Shown: positions 7,666-17,181 of the stretch, piece by piece
Layout of the letters: each line of letters begins with the position of its first letter
Numbering within the stretch: the first letter of the stretch is position 1
DNA from: Ruminococcaceae bacterium UBA5401
GTDB taxonomy: Bacteria; Bacillota; Clostridia; Oscillospirales; Acutalibacteraceae
Direction: 5' to 3'
DNA length: 31,089 bases
Assembly: GCA_002409675.1 (NCBI GenBank)
Contig: DHOB01000025.1
Span: forward strand, 27,394-58,482
Notes under the pieces: generated by a model
What the model was told of the DNA's origin: nothing
The model's database searches: none
Seen by the model: the letters and a program-made list of their open reading frames with translations, nothing else
Translations under genes and position numbers: made by a program

Positions 7666-9381
7666 ATGAGAGATGCCATGAAGGAATATAAAAGATGGTG
7701 CGCCGCGCAACTGGACGACCCGGACCTCGCGGCGGAGCTCGCGGCCATCCGGGACAAGCCGGAGGAGATCAACGACCGGTTTTACCGGGACCTGGCGTTC
7801 GGCACGGGCGGCCTGCGCGGCGTCCTCGGCGCCGGCACCAACCGCATGAACGTCTACACCGTGCGGCGGGCGACGCAGGGCCTTGCCAACTACCTGAAGA
7901 AGCGGGGGGACAGCCCCTCCGTCGCCATCGCCTACGACAGCCGCATCAAGTCCGACCTGTTCGCGAAACAGGCCGCCGCCGTGCTGGCCGCGAACGGCGT
8001 GCGGGCGCACATCTACCCGTGGCTTTCGCCGACGCCGACCCTCTCGTGGGCCGTGCGGTCCCTGCACTGCGACGCGGGCATCTGCGTGACGGCCAGCCAC
8101 AACCCCGCCAAATACAACGGGTACAAGGTCTACGGGCCGGACGGCTGCCAGATTACCCTGAAGATGGCGGACGACGTCCTCGCCGAGATCGAGCGGGTGG
8201 ACATTTTCGGCGGCGTGAAGCGCATGGATTTCGAGACGGGCCTGCAGAAGGGTCTCATCGGCTATATCCCCGAAAAGGTCATCGACGCGTTTCTGGACGA
8301 AGTGATGAAGCAGCGCGTGTTCCGGGAGCCCTGCACGGGGCTGAAGGTCGTCTATACCCCGCTGAACGGCACGGGGCGCGTCTGCGTCACGCGCATCCTC
8401 GGCAAAATCGGCGTCAAAGACGTGACCGTCGTGCCCGAGCAGGAGTATCCGGACGGGAACTTCCCCACCTGCCCCTTCCCGAACCCCGAAATCCGCGAGG
8501 CGCTGCAGAAGGGGCTGGAGCTGTGCGAAACCGTGCAGCCCGACCTGCTGCTGGCCACCGACCCCGACTGCGACCGCTGCGGCATCGCGGTGCGGGGAAA
8601 GGACGGCGGGTACGCGCTGATGACCGGCAACGAGGTCGGCGTGCTGCTGCTGGACTTCATCGCCCGCGGGCGGCAGAAAGCGGGCACCCTGCCGGAGCGC
8701 CCGGTCGCGGTGACCACCATCGTGAGCACCGACATGGCCACGCCCGTCGCGGAGCACTACGGCATCGAGCTGCGGCGCGTGCTGACCGGCTTCAAATATA
8801 TCGGCGACCAGATTGCCGAGCTGGAGGCGCACGGCGAAGAGCAGCGGTATATCTTCGGCTTCGAAGAGAGCTACGGCTACCTTTCGGGCGGGTATGTGCG
8901 CGACAAGGACGCCGTGGACGCCAGCATGCTGATCTGCCAGATGGCCTATTCGTACCGGAAGCAGGGCAGGACACTCCTCGACGCGATGGACGCGCTTTAC
9001 CGCCGCTACGGCTATTACGAGAACGCGCTGATGAACTTCGGCTTTGAGGGGGAGGACGGCATGATCCGCATGGGCCGCATCATGGACGGCCTGCGGAAGA
9101 ACCCGCCGGAGAAAATCGCGGGCCGTTCCGTCGCCGGCCGGAGCGACTACCAGACCTCCGTGCGGTACGACGGGGAAAAGACCTCCGCCATCGCCCTGCC
9201 GAAATCCAACGTCCTGGAGTTCCGCCTGGACGGCGGCGGGAAGGTCATCGTCCGCCCGAGCGGGACCGAGCCGAAAATCAAGGCCTACCTTTCCGTCCGC
9301 GGGCAGGACAAAAAGGCCTCGCTCGCCGCGCTGGAGGCCCTGAAAAAGGCGGTCCCGCCCCTGATTCAGGCCGGCGCCTGA
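7666..9381 (+). CDS. pgcA: Phosphoglucomutase / phosphomannomutase (alpha-D-phosphohexomutase)
   Basis: A 571-aa cytoplasmic enzyme that interconverts hexose-1- and hexose-6-phosphates through a phosphoserine intermediate. Visible motifs: FGTGGLRG near the N-terminus, the phosphoserine loop TASHNPAKYNGYK (about Ser144), the metal loop DPDCDRCG, the sugar-recognition loop FGFEESYGYLSGGYVRDKDA, and the C-terminal phosphate-binding RPSGTEPKIK. Length agrees with Firmicutes PgcA. Start ATG at 7666 follows GAAAGGA by ten bases. An ATG-CAA-TGA minimal frame at 7661 overlaps the start and is probably meaningless. It could link the galactose operon downstream (glucose-1-phosphate) to glycolysis. It has its own promoter; no clear terminator follows, only a short GGGG/CCCC hairpin near 9390. 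Confidence 0.95.
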   Translation: MRDAMKEYKRWCAAQLDDPDLAAELAAIRDKPEEINDRFYRDLAFGTGGLRGVLGAGTNRMNVYTVRRATQGLANYLKKRGDSPSVAIAYDSRIKSDLFAKQAAAVLAANGVRAHIYPWLSPTPTLSWAVRSLHCDAGICVTASHNPAKYNGYKVYGPDGCQITLKMADDVLAEIERVDIFGGVKRMDFETGLQKGLIGYIPEKVIDAFLDEVMKQRVFREPCTGLKVVYTPLNGTGRVCVTRILGKIGVKDVTVVPEQEYPDGNFPTCPFPNPEIREALQKGLELCETVQPDLLLATDPDCDRCGIAVRGKDGGYALMTGNEVGVLLLDFIARGRQKAGTLPERPVAVTTIVSTDMATPVAEHYGIELRRVLTGFKYIGDQIAELEAHGEEQRYIFGFEESYGYLSGGYVRDKDAVDASMLICQMAYSYRKQGRTLLDAMDALYRRYGYYENALMNFGFEGEDGMIRMGRIMDGLRKNPPEKIAGRSVAGRSDYQTSVRYDGEKTSAIALPKSNVLEFRLDGGGKVIVRPSGTEPKIKAYLSVRGQDKKASLAALEALKKAVPPLIQAGA

Positions 9382-9479
9382 GCTTCGGAGGGGAGAAGTC
9401 CCCGATGGCCCGCCAGCCTTTCTTAAAAAGAATAAAGAGCTCCAATAGTTTCAAAAGGGTGACAATTGCCGCAAAACGG

Positions 9480-9508
9480 TTGACATAATCGCCCTGGGTT
9501 ATTATAAT
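9480..9508 (+). promoter_or_regulatory. Perfect consensus sigma-A promoter of a small RNA
   Basis: TTGACA (9480-9485), exactly 17 bp, then TATAAT (9503-9508): both hexamers are identical to consensus, the strongest promoter in the window. An A/T-rich stretch (about 9421-9437) lies some 45 bp upstream of the -35. The predicted start is near 9515. No gene with a ribosome site follows before a terminator at 9608-9639. Confidence 0.85.
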
Positions 9509-9514
9509 AATGCC

Positions 9515-9639
9515 GTATATACAGAAGACACGGGCCGTTTTGAAAGAAATGGGTCCGGGCCGTGCATTTGCAGAAACGTCCTCCGAAAGCAAATCTGTAT
9601 AGAACAAGGCTGAGGTTTTTCACCTCAGCCTCCTTTTTT
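9515..9639 (+). ncRNA. Probable structured small RNA (~125 nt, unknown family)
   Basis: The segment between a perfect promoter and a strong terminator folds neatly. TATACAG (9518-9524) pairs with CTGTATA (9595-9601), closing the body. ATTTGC (9566-9571) pairs with GCAAAT (9589-9594), stacked directly on that stem. CACGG (9529-9533) can pair with CCGTG (9560-9564), giving a three-way junction. The 17-nt loop of the middle hairpin exposes TCCTCCG, complementary to the Shine-Dalgarno sequence CGGAGGA used by pnp, proA and the gene at 29386. It does not match the length or features I know for 6S, SRP, tmRNA or RNase P RNA. A 30-codon open frame from 9510 exists, but its ATG overlaps the promoter; a shorter internal frame lacks a good ribosome site. 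Transcription and function are inferred. Confidence 0.6.
9608..9639 (+). terminator. Rho-independent terminator of the small RNA
   Basis: GGCTGAGG (9608-9615) and CCTCAGCC (9623-9630) form a perfect 8-bp stem with a 7-nt T-rich loop, followed by TCC and six T residues. Orientation matches the promoter at 9480-9508. Confidence 0.88.
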
Positions 9640-9640
9640 G

Positions 9641-9956
9641 CGGCGGATAGCATCCGCATGCACTGCCCGCCGTTCAGCACGGAGCAAATCAAAAGAGCCT
9701 TGTCTGGCGGGACAGGATAAGACAACTCCCGGACGTACAACATCTTTGCGGCGGACAGCATCCGCATGCACTGCCCGCCGTTCAGCACGGAGCGCATCAA
9801 AAGCCTTGTCTGGCGGGACAGGATAAGACAACTCCCGGACGTGCAACATCTTTGCGGCGGATAGCATCCGCATGCACTGCCCGCCGTTCAGCACGGAGCA
9901 AATCAAAAGCCTTGTCTGGCGGGGCAGGATAAGACAACTCCCGGACGTGCAACATC
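9641..9956. repeat. Three tandem copies of a ~106-bp hairpin-rich repeat
   Basis: Copies start at 9641, 9749 and 9855, each beginning CGGCGGA(T/C)AGCATCCG and ending near ACAACATC or GCAACATC; lengths are 108, 106 and about 102 bp to the end of similarity. Only a few positions differ. Each copy contains three inverted repeats, given for copy 1: GCGGAT/ATCCGC (9643-9657), CCGT/ACGG (9670-9682) and TTGTCT/AGACAA (9700-9725). TGCAC near the start can pair with GTGCA near the end in copies 2 and 3. Copy lengths differ by two bases, so reading frames are not kept between copies and the open frames on the minus strand are not credible genes. There is no spacer diversity, so this is not CRISPR. It lies between the small-RNA terminator and the 3' end of secA. 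Confidence 0.9.
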
Positions 9957-9966
9957 ATACGTCCGG
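9941..9966. repeat. Inverted repeat capping the right end of the tandem array
   Basis: CCGGACGT (9941-9948) at the end of the third copy pairs perfectly with ACGTCCGG (9959-9966) just outside the array, with a 10-nt loop. The internal copy junctions lack the second arm. Confidence 0.7.
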
Positions 9967-10038
9967 CCTGAGCGCAAACTGAAGAAAAGCCTTAAAATTT
10001 GAAAAGGATTTATCAGGCATAAGACTTCCGCAGACACG

Positions 10039-10073
10039 AAAAAGCTCCCGGAGCAGAAAACTTCGGGAGTTTC
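10039..10073. terminator. Bidirectional terminator 3' of secA
   Basis: CTCCCG (10045-10050) pairs with CGGGAG (10064-10069). On the minus strand the hairpin is followed by CTTTTT (A-run 10039-10043), suiting secA. On the plus strand TTTCTCTTTT follows, so read-through from the left is also stopped. Confidence 0.7.
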
Positions 10074-10089
10074 TCTTTTCCGTCCCGGC
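10064..10089. repeat. Dispersed 26-nt motif, copy 1
   Basis: CGGGAG, ten pyrimidine-rich bases, then CCGTCCCGG plus C. CGGGA and TCCCG can pair as a stem-loop. Two more copies with identical spacing occur at 24147-24172 and 24333-24358. Confidence 0.6.
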
Positions 10090-10110
10090 AAACCAAACGA
10101 CCTGAGCGGT

Positions 10111-12852
<2,742 letters not shown>

Positions 12853-12922
12853 GATTTTCACCTCTGAAAAATCGCTGCGGCAGCTCCCTGCCGCGCTTTC
12901 CGCAGGATACGAATTCTTTTTC

Positions 12923-12931
12923 ATTATATCA
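12923..12931 (-). promoter_or_regulatory. Extended -10 promoter for secA
   Basis: Read on the minus strand this is TGA-TATAAT, a perfect -10 with TGn extension; the -35 17 bp upstream (TTTCTT) is poor. Predicted start is near 12916, giving a ~64-nt leader before the ATG at 12852. Confidence 0.65.
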
Positions 12932-12975
12932 TAGTGAAAATCAAAAAGAAAGAATACTTTATGAACGCCGCGGCG

Positions 12976-14118
12976 CTACGGCTGCGGGGCGGTCCGCGCG
13001 CGGGAAGGCCGGGCGGGCTTCGGGCCGCCGCGGCCCTTTCTGCGGGCCCGGATTTTTCCGGCCGCCAGCACCGCCACGGGAATCAGCACCTGCCCCAGCA
13101 CGGAGGCCAGAGGGGTGTAGTTCGTCCACGCCGCCCTCTCTTCCGAAGTGGCGAAGATGACCATGCTGCCCGTAAAGACCAGAAGGGCGCACGGGGCCAC
13201 CAGCGGCGCCCGCGACCGCGGGGTGCTGCCGTCAAGGTTGAAGACGGCGCCGAGCGCTTCGCAGGCGTTGTGAAGCAGGACGCAGCATTTGATGAAGCCG
13301 GCCAGCATCAGGTTGATCCCTATCAGCACCTCGATGCGGGTGAAAAACTGCCCGATGGCCACCACGCTGACGGCCTCGTAGGAAGGGTAGAGGAAGGCGG
13401 CAATCGAGTTTCCCAGCACGAGGAGGTTCCGCAGGTTGGCCGCCAGCAGAAAAAGAAGCGCCCCCAGCACGCCCCGGAAAAACACGGGGAACACCTTTTC
13501 CTTCGGGTCCATCCATTTGAACAGCGAAGAGCAGGCGGTGATTTCGCCCATAGGAAGGAAAAAAATCATCGCCGTGCCCTCCGCCAACTTTTCGGGGCCG
13601 GCCTGGAGGATGGGCAGGAGGTTGGAGAATTCCATGTCTTTTATGGCCAGCACACAGGTGAGGGCGATGGAAATGAGAAGGAAGGGGAGGGCGAAGCGAG
13701 AGACCCTCGCCAGCACGTAGGCGCCCTTTTTCAGCAGGTAGATCGCCACGCCGAGGATGCAGGCCGCAATGACGGGGACGGGCGTCTCCACCATGTTCAC
13801 GATGTGGATGAACTCGCAGAAATCGCGCAGGACGAGGGAGACCAGGAACATGCTGCAGAGGAACAGATACAGCGCCGCGGCCCGGCCGGCCCATTTTCCG
13901 CAGGCCGTCAGGATGTTGGCGTAATAGTTGCGCCCGGGGTAGAGATTTAAAATGGCGGAGTGGACCAGCATCATGGGGATGACCAGAAAAAAGGCGAAGA
14001 TGCCGCACAGCCAAGTGTCCCGCCCCGCCGCGGTATAGGCGCCCGTAATCAGCGAGCTGCCGGTCAGAAACATGACGATGGTGGCGGTCATCTGTTTTCC
14101 GTTTATTTTCTGTTTCAC
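12976..14118 (-). CDS. gerAB: Spore germination protein, GerAB/endospore permease family
   Basis: A 380-aa polytopic membrane protein of the APC-superfamily branch that forms the B subunit of germinant receptors in the spore inner membrane, thought to bind the germinant. About ten hydrophobic helices are visible, starting with TATIVMFLTGSSLITGAYTA and including FALPFLLISIALTCVLAI and ITACSSLFKWMD. The C-terminus is a basic Arg/Lys/Pro tail (KIRARRKGRGGPKPARPSRA). Start is GTG at 14118 with AAAGGA upstream; an ATG ten codons in is less well placed. It is the last gene of the gerAA-gerAC-small subunit-gerAB operon. Which amino acid or sugar it senses cannot be read from sequence. The symbol follows the family; the receptor type (A, B, K or other) is not resolved. 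Confidence 0.9.
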   Translation of the reverse strand: MKQKINGKQMTATIVMFLTGSSLITGAYTAAGRDTWLCGIFAFFLVIPMMLVHSAILNLYPGRNYYANILTACGKWAGRAAALYLFLCSMFLVSLVLRDFCEFIHIVNMVETPVPVIAACILGVAIYLLKKGAYVLARVSRFALPFLLISIALTCVLAIKDMEFSNLLPILQAGPEKLAEGTAMIFFLPMGEITACSSLFKWMDPKEKVFPVFFRGVLGALLFLLAANLRNLLVLGNSIAAFLYPSYEAVSVVAIGQFFTRIEVLIGINLMLAGFIKCCVLLHNACEALGAVFNLDGSTPRSRAPLVAPCALLVFTGSMVIFATSEERAAWTNYTPLASVLGQVLIPVAVLAAGKIRARRKGRGGPKPARPSRARTAPQP

Positions 14119-14130
14119 AGTTCAGATCCT

Positions 14131-14343
14131 TTACTTAAAAATTTGGGGCAGCAGCGACATCAGCAGCGCGGTGATGCTGACGAAGGGCATCCCCAGGCCG
14201 AGCAGAATGTTATAGACCAGCGTGGCGGCGAAGACGACGACCATGAACCACCGGTAAAACTTCTGCTTTCCGCGGAACAGGGGCAGCAGGTCTAAGAAAA
14301 AAAGAATGGAGTAAAAGATGAAACAGGTCAGAATCGTTATCAC
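14131..14343 (-). CDS. Small two-helix membrane protein of the germinant receptor operon (D-subunit-like)
   Basis: A 70-aa protein with two hydrophobic helices, MITILTCFIFYSILFFLDL and WFMVVVFAATLVYNILLGL, separated by a short basic segment (RGKQKFYR). The GTG at 14343 overlaps the gerAC stop in a GTGA arrangement, and the gene ends 12 bp before gerAB's start, so it is firmly part of the operon. Some Bacillus and Clostridia receptor operons encode a fourth, ~70-80-residue two-helix D subunit that modulates germination; this fits in size and topology. Identification rests on context and topology, not on a sequence motif. Confidence 0.72.
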   Translation of the reverse strand: MITILTCFIFYSILFFLDLLPLFRGKQKFYRWFMVVVFAATLVYNILLGLGMPFVSITALLMSLLPQIFK

Positions 14344-15503
14344 TGCGCGGCGTCCCTTTCCACAAGCTTGGACGTGTTTCGGACTTTGATTTCGGCGTCG
14401 GCCCGGCACTTCATGCGCCGGAAAGTCCCGTCCCAGTTCTTGGAGAGCTTTTTCCATTCGGACGGGTATTTCTTGCTGATCTTACAGCCGAAGCCGAAAA
14501 TATCGACGCCGAAAGTCTGCTGCACGTATCGTACGACGCTCTCCACGCCGGCCTCCACCGTATTTCTGGCGTTCTTTTCCAGCTCGCTGAAAGCGGGGCT
14601 GTTGAGGTCCCCGTTTTCCTGCCCGGTGGCCAGCTCGTCGGCCGTGACCTGCGATTTGATGTGGAGCTCGGCGGAAGGAACGCTGCCGGAAAGCGAAAAA
14701 TCAAGGTCCGTCTTGCTCTCCACAATTTCAAAAGTCACGCCGGGCATCCGGCTGCCGGGCACAATCAGCCCGTTCTGCACCCGGTTGCGCACAAACAGAA
14801 AGTACGGGACCTGATTTTCCGGCAGCCAGCCGATCAGCCGGTCGTCCCGGAAGACGGCCGTCCTGCCCAGGCGGATCCAGGAGGGCTTGCCGGGCTCCTT
14901 CTCCACGCGGATGCCGGGAAGGGTCAGGGAATCCCCCTCTTCGCTCAGGACGTTGTTGATTTCGTACAGCTTGAGCGGAAGGCAGGCGAGGGAGTCGGTG
15001 TACGCTTCTTCCAGCGCGCCGGAAATCTCGAACGCGGGGGTCTGGGCCGTCTTCTGCTTCTGGTTCAGCAGCTCCGCGGCCGTCGGCTCCTCCGAGACCA
15101 CGAACCGCAGCGTCACGCGCGTTTCCGCATCTGAAAGGAACCAGTTCAGTACCTTGCGGATGCCCTTCTGTGCGATTTTCCGGCTGAGGATCACTTCCTG
15201 GCAGTCGCTGAAATACAGCTTCTGGCTCGCTTCGGTGAGGGCGTTGCGCACCCCGTCGAAGATGCTGTTGCCCTCCGATTCCAGAATTACGGGCTGCGTG
15301 CCCTGCTGCCCCTCTTCCCCGCCGGACGACATGTTCAGGCATTCAAAGGAAAGGTGGTACAGCTTCCCGTTCTGCCCTTCGTCGACGGCGACGGCCGTGA
15401 CGATGGTCATGTTCTCCAGCTCGTGGTAGCTGAAACACCCCGAAAACGAGAGGGCGATCAGCGCCGATTCCAGCAGAGCGGCCGCTTTCCGCTTCCACCT
15501 CAT
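14340..15503 (-). CDS. gerAC: Spore germination lipoprotein GerAC
   Basis: A 387-aa C subunit of a GerA-type receptor. The N-terminus has a basic start, hydrophobic stretch and lipobox ending FSGC (Cys23), so it should be lipid-anchored to the outer face of the spore inner membrane; Phe at -3 is unusual but seen in this family. After it comes the family opening YHELENMTIVTAVAVDEGQ, and later LYFSDCQEVILSRKIAQKGI and the C-terminal domain ending FGCKISKKYPSEWKKLSKNW. Length is normal. It starts in an ATGA overlap with the end of gerAA and its stop overlaps the start of the next small gene, indicating tight translational coupling. Confidence 0.93.
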   Translation of the reverse strand: MRWKRKAAALLESALIALSFSGCFSYHELENMTIVTAVAVDEGQNGKLYHLSFECLNMSSGGEEGQQGTQPVILESEGNSIFDGVRNALTEASQKLYFSDCQEVILSRKIAQKGIRKVLNWFLSDAETRVTLRFVVSEEPTAAELLNQKQKTAQTPAFEISGALEEAYTDSLACLPLKLYEINNVLSEEGDSLTLPGIRVEKEPGKPSWIRLGRTAVFRDDRLIGWLPENQVPYFLFVRNRVQNGLIVPGSRMPGVTFEIVESKTDLDFSLSGSVPSAELHIKSQVTADELATGQENGDLNSPAFSELEKNARNTVEAGVESVVRYVQQTFGVDIFGFGCKISKKYPSEWKKLSKNWDGTFRRMKCRADAEIKVRNTSKLVERDAAQ

Positions 15504-16996
15504 TTCGCCCGGCCCCCTCCGGTCTGCCTCACCTTGTTGCGGCTGAGGAACTGGGGCCGCAGAATCATGTCTTTCCAGGGCACGCGGTAATACAGGTCCT
15601 TGTAGTCCTGCGCGGTGTGCGCGTAGGTGTCGGCCATGATGGGCACCCCGAACGAAGACATGCCGAACAGGCCGGCGAGCAGGGCCAGTTCGCCGAGCAG
15701 ATAGCCGTACAGGCCCAGCACACAGGAGAAGAACAGAAGCGCGAAGCGGTGCAGGATCACGTAGCCCTTCAGGCGCGGGACCATCAGGCCGGTGATGCCC
15801 GTCAGGGCCACGATGATGATGATGGGGGCGCTGACGAGCTTCGCGTCGACGGCGGCCTGCCCGACGACCAGCGCGCCCACGATGCTGAGCGTCTGCCCCA
15901 TGATGCCGGGCATGCGCGCGCCGGATTCGCGCAGCATCTCGAACACAATCAGCATGAAGGTGATCTCCAGCGCGGTGGGGAACGGGACGCCGCGCCGCGC
16001 GGAAGAGATGCTGATGAGCAGCGGCGTGGGAAGCATCTCCTGGTGAAAGTTGACCATCGCGATGTAGATGGCCGGCGTGCTGGTGGAGAGGGTGAAGGCC
16101 AGGATGCGCAGAAAGCGCCCGATGGACGCGAACATGAAATTCAGGTAGTAGTCCTCGTCGCTCTGAAAGTGCTCCACAAAAAGGTGGGGCACGGTCAGCA
16201 CGTCCGGCGTGCCGTCCAGGAACAGCGCGACCCGCCCTTCCAGCAGCTTGCCGGCCACCACGTCCGGGCGCTCGGTCACGCCGACCGTCTTGACCGCTGA
16301 ATACGGGGAATCCCGGATTTCCTCGACCAGGTAGTTCGTATCCAGCACGCCGTCGATGTTGATTTTTTTCAGCCGCCTCTGCAGCTCTTCGAGTGCGCCG
16401 CGGTTGACCACGCTGTTCAGGTAGCACACGCACGCCTTCGTGCGCGTGCGGCGGCCGAAGGTCATGTAGCGCATTTTCAGGTCCGGGGTGCGGAGCTTGC
16501 GGTGCAGCATGGTCAGGTTCGTGAGGAGGGACTCGTTGAACCCTTCGCGCGGGCCGCGCAGCACGCGCTCGCTCTCCGGCTCGGTGATGGAGCGCATCTT
16601 CCAGCCCTTGGTGTTCATCACCACGGCGTCGGCGCACCCTTCCGCAAACAGGACCGTGTCGCCGTACACGATGCCCTGCACGATTTTTTCCACCTGGTCC
16701 GTGCACTCCGCGCTGTCGGCGAGCGTGACGCTCTGCGCGACGGCGGCGGTCAGGCTTTCCCCTTTTTTGAACCGGTGCTGCAGCAGCGGGCGGATCACGT
16801 CCTCGTTCAGCAGCTTGTTGTTGACCATGCCGTCGATATAGACGAGGACGAAGCGCGCCGCGGGATCCGACGGGCTCGAAAGGGTCCGGACCTGCAGCGT
16901 GTCGTCCCCGGCGAACAGATTGCCGATGTACCGGACGTTCTCTTCCAGCCGGTCGGAAGGCAGTCTGGCGTCGCCAAAACCGTTTGGGCTGCTCAA
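15500..16996 (-). CDS. gerAA: Spore germination protein GerAA
   Basis: A 498-aa A subunit of a germinant receptor. A large soluble N-terminal part (about 1-290) includes RFVLVYIDGMVNNKLLNEDV, KACVCYLNSVVN and DTNYLVEEIRDSPYS. About five membrane helices follow, with the signatures FMFASIGRFLRILAFTLSTS, EMLPTPLLISISSARRGVPF and ALVVGQAAVDAKLVSAP. I choose TTG 16996 (MSSPNGFGDARLPSDRLEEN) because AGGGGG lies eight bases upstream and the protein then has family length. The frame stays open to 17182, but the extra 62 residues are Cys/Arg-rich and unlike the family. First gene of the operon; no convincing sigma-G box was found in the 185 bp shared with galK. Confidence 0.9.
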   Translation of the reverse strand: MSSPNGFGDARLPSDRLEENVRYIGNLFAGDDTLQVRTLSSPSDPAARFVLVYIDGMVNNKLLNEDVIRPLLQHRFKKGESLTAAVAQSVTLADSAECTDQVEKIVQGIVYGDTVLFAEGCADAVVMNTKGWKMRSITEPESERVLRGPREGFNESLLTNLTMLHRKLRTPDLKMRYMTFGRRTRTKACVCYLNSVVNRGALEELQRRLKKINIDGVLDTNYLVEEIRDSPYSAVKTVGVTERPDVVAGKLLEGRVALFLDGTPDVLTVPHLFVEHFQSDEDYYLNFMFASIGRFLRILAFTLSTSTPAIYIAMVNFHQEMLPTPLLISISSARRGVPFPTALEITFMLIVFEMLRESGARMPGIMGQTLSIVGALVVGQAAVDAKLVSAPIIIIVALTGITGLMVPRLKGYVILHRFALLFFSCVLGLYGYLLGELALLAGLFGMSSFGVPIMADTYAHTAQDYKDLYYRVPWKDMILRPQFLSRNKVRQTGGGRAK

Positions 16997-17102
16997 CGGG
17001 CATTCCCCCTTCTGCCGTTTTTCTTTAGGTTGTCCTCCGCCAAAGCAAATATACCTTCCGCAAAAATGCATCATTCGTCCATATTCATGGAACAATCTGC
17101 GC

Positions 17103-17131
17103 TTGCGGCCGCCCCGCGCAGGGCTTACAAT
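17103..17131 (+). promoter_or_regulatory. Sigma-A promoter for the gal operon
   Basis: TTGCGG (17103-17108), 17-bp spacer, TACAAT (17126-17131): five of six at the -10 and three of six at the -35. It would give a leader of about 45 nt before galK. Confidence 0.5.
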
Positions 17132-17181
17132 GGAGGCGCAAAAGAAACGGAAATCGAAACGGATGGAGAGGAGATTCGGCA

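Noticed and set aside
9510..9599. 30-codon peptide gene within the small-RNA region
   Set aside because: Its ATG lies between the -10 box and the predicted start of transcription, and the later in-frame ATG has only a weak GAAAG upstream; the paired stems explain the sequence better.
9423..9906. Minus-strand open frames through the tandem repeats
   Set aside because: Copy lengths of 108 and 106 bp shift the frame between copies, so no repeated peptide is kept; the frames also cross the sRNA terminator and lack ribosome sites.
9641..9956. CRISPR array
   Set aside because: Units are ~106 bp and repeated over their whole length, with no short repeats separated by unique spacers and no cas genes nearby.
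12853..12924. 24-residue N-terminal extension of SecA from an upstream ATG
   Set aside because: The ATG overlaps the perfect TATAAT of the promoter, whereas ATG 12852 has a good ribosome site and matches the usual SecA start.
14340..17003. 887-codon minus-strand frame across gerAA and gerAC
   Set aside because: Its first two-thirds is an Arg/Pro/Ala-rich shadow in the wrong frame for GerAA; only its end is the real gerAC frame.
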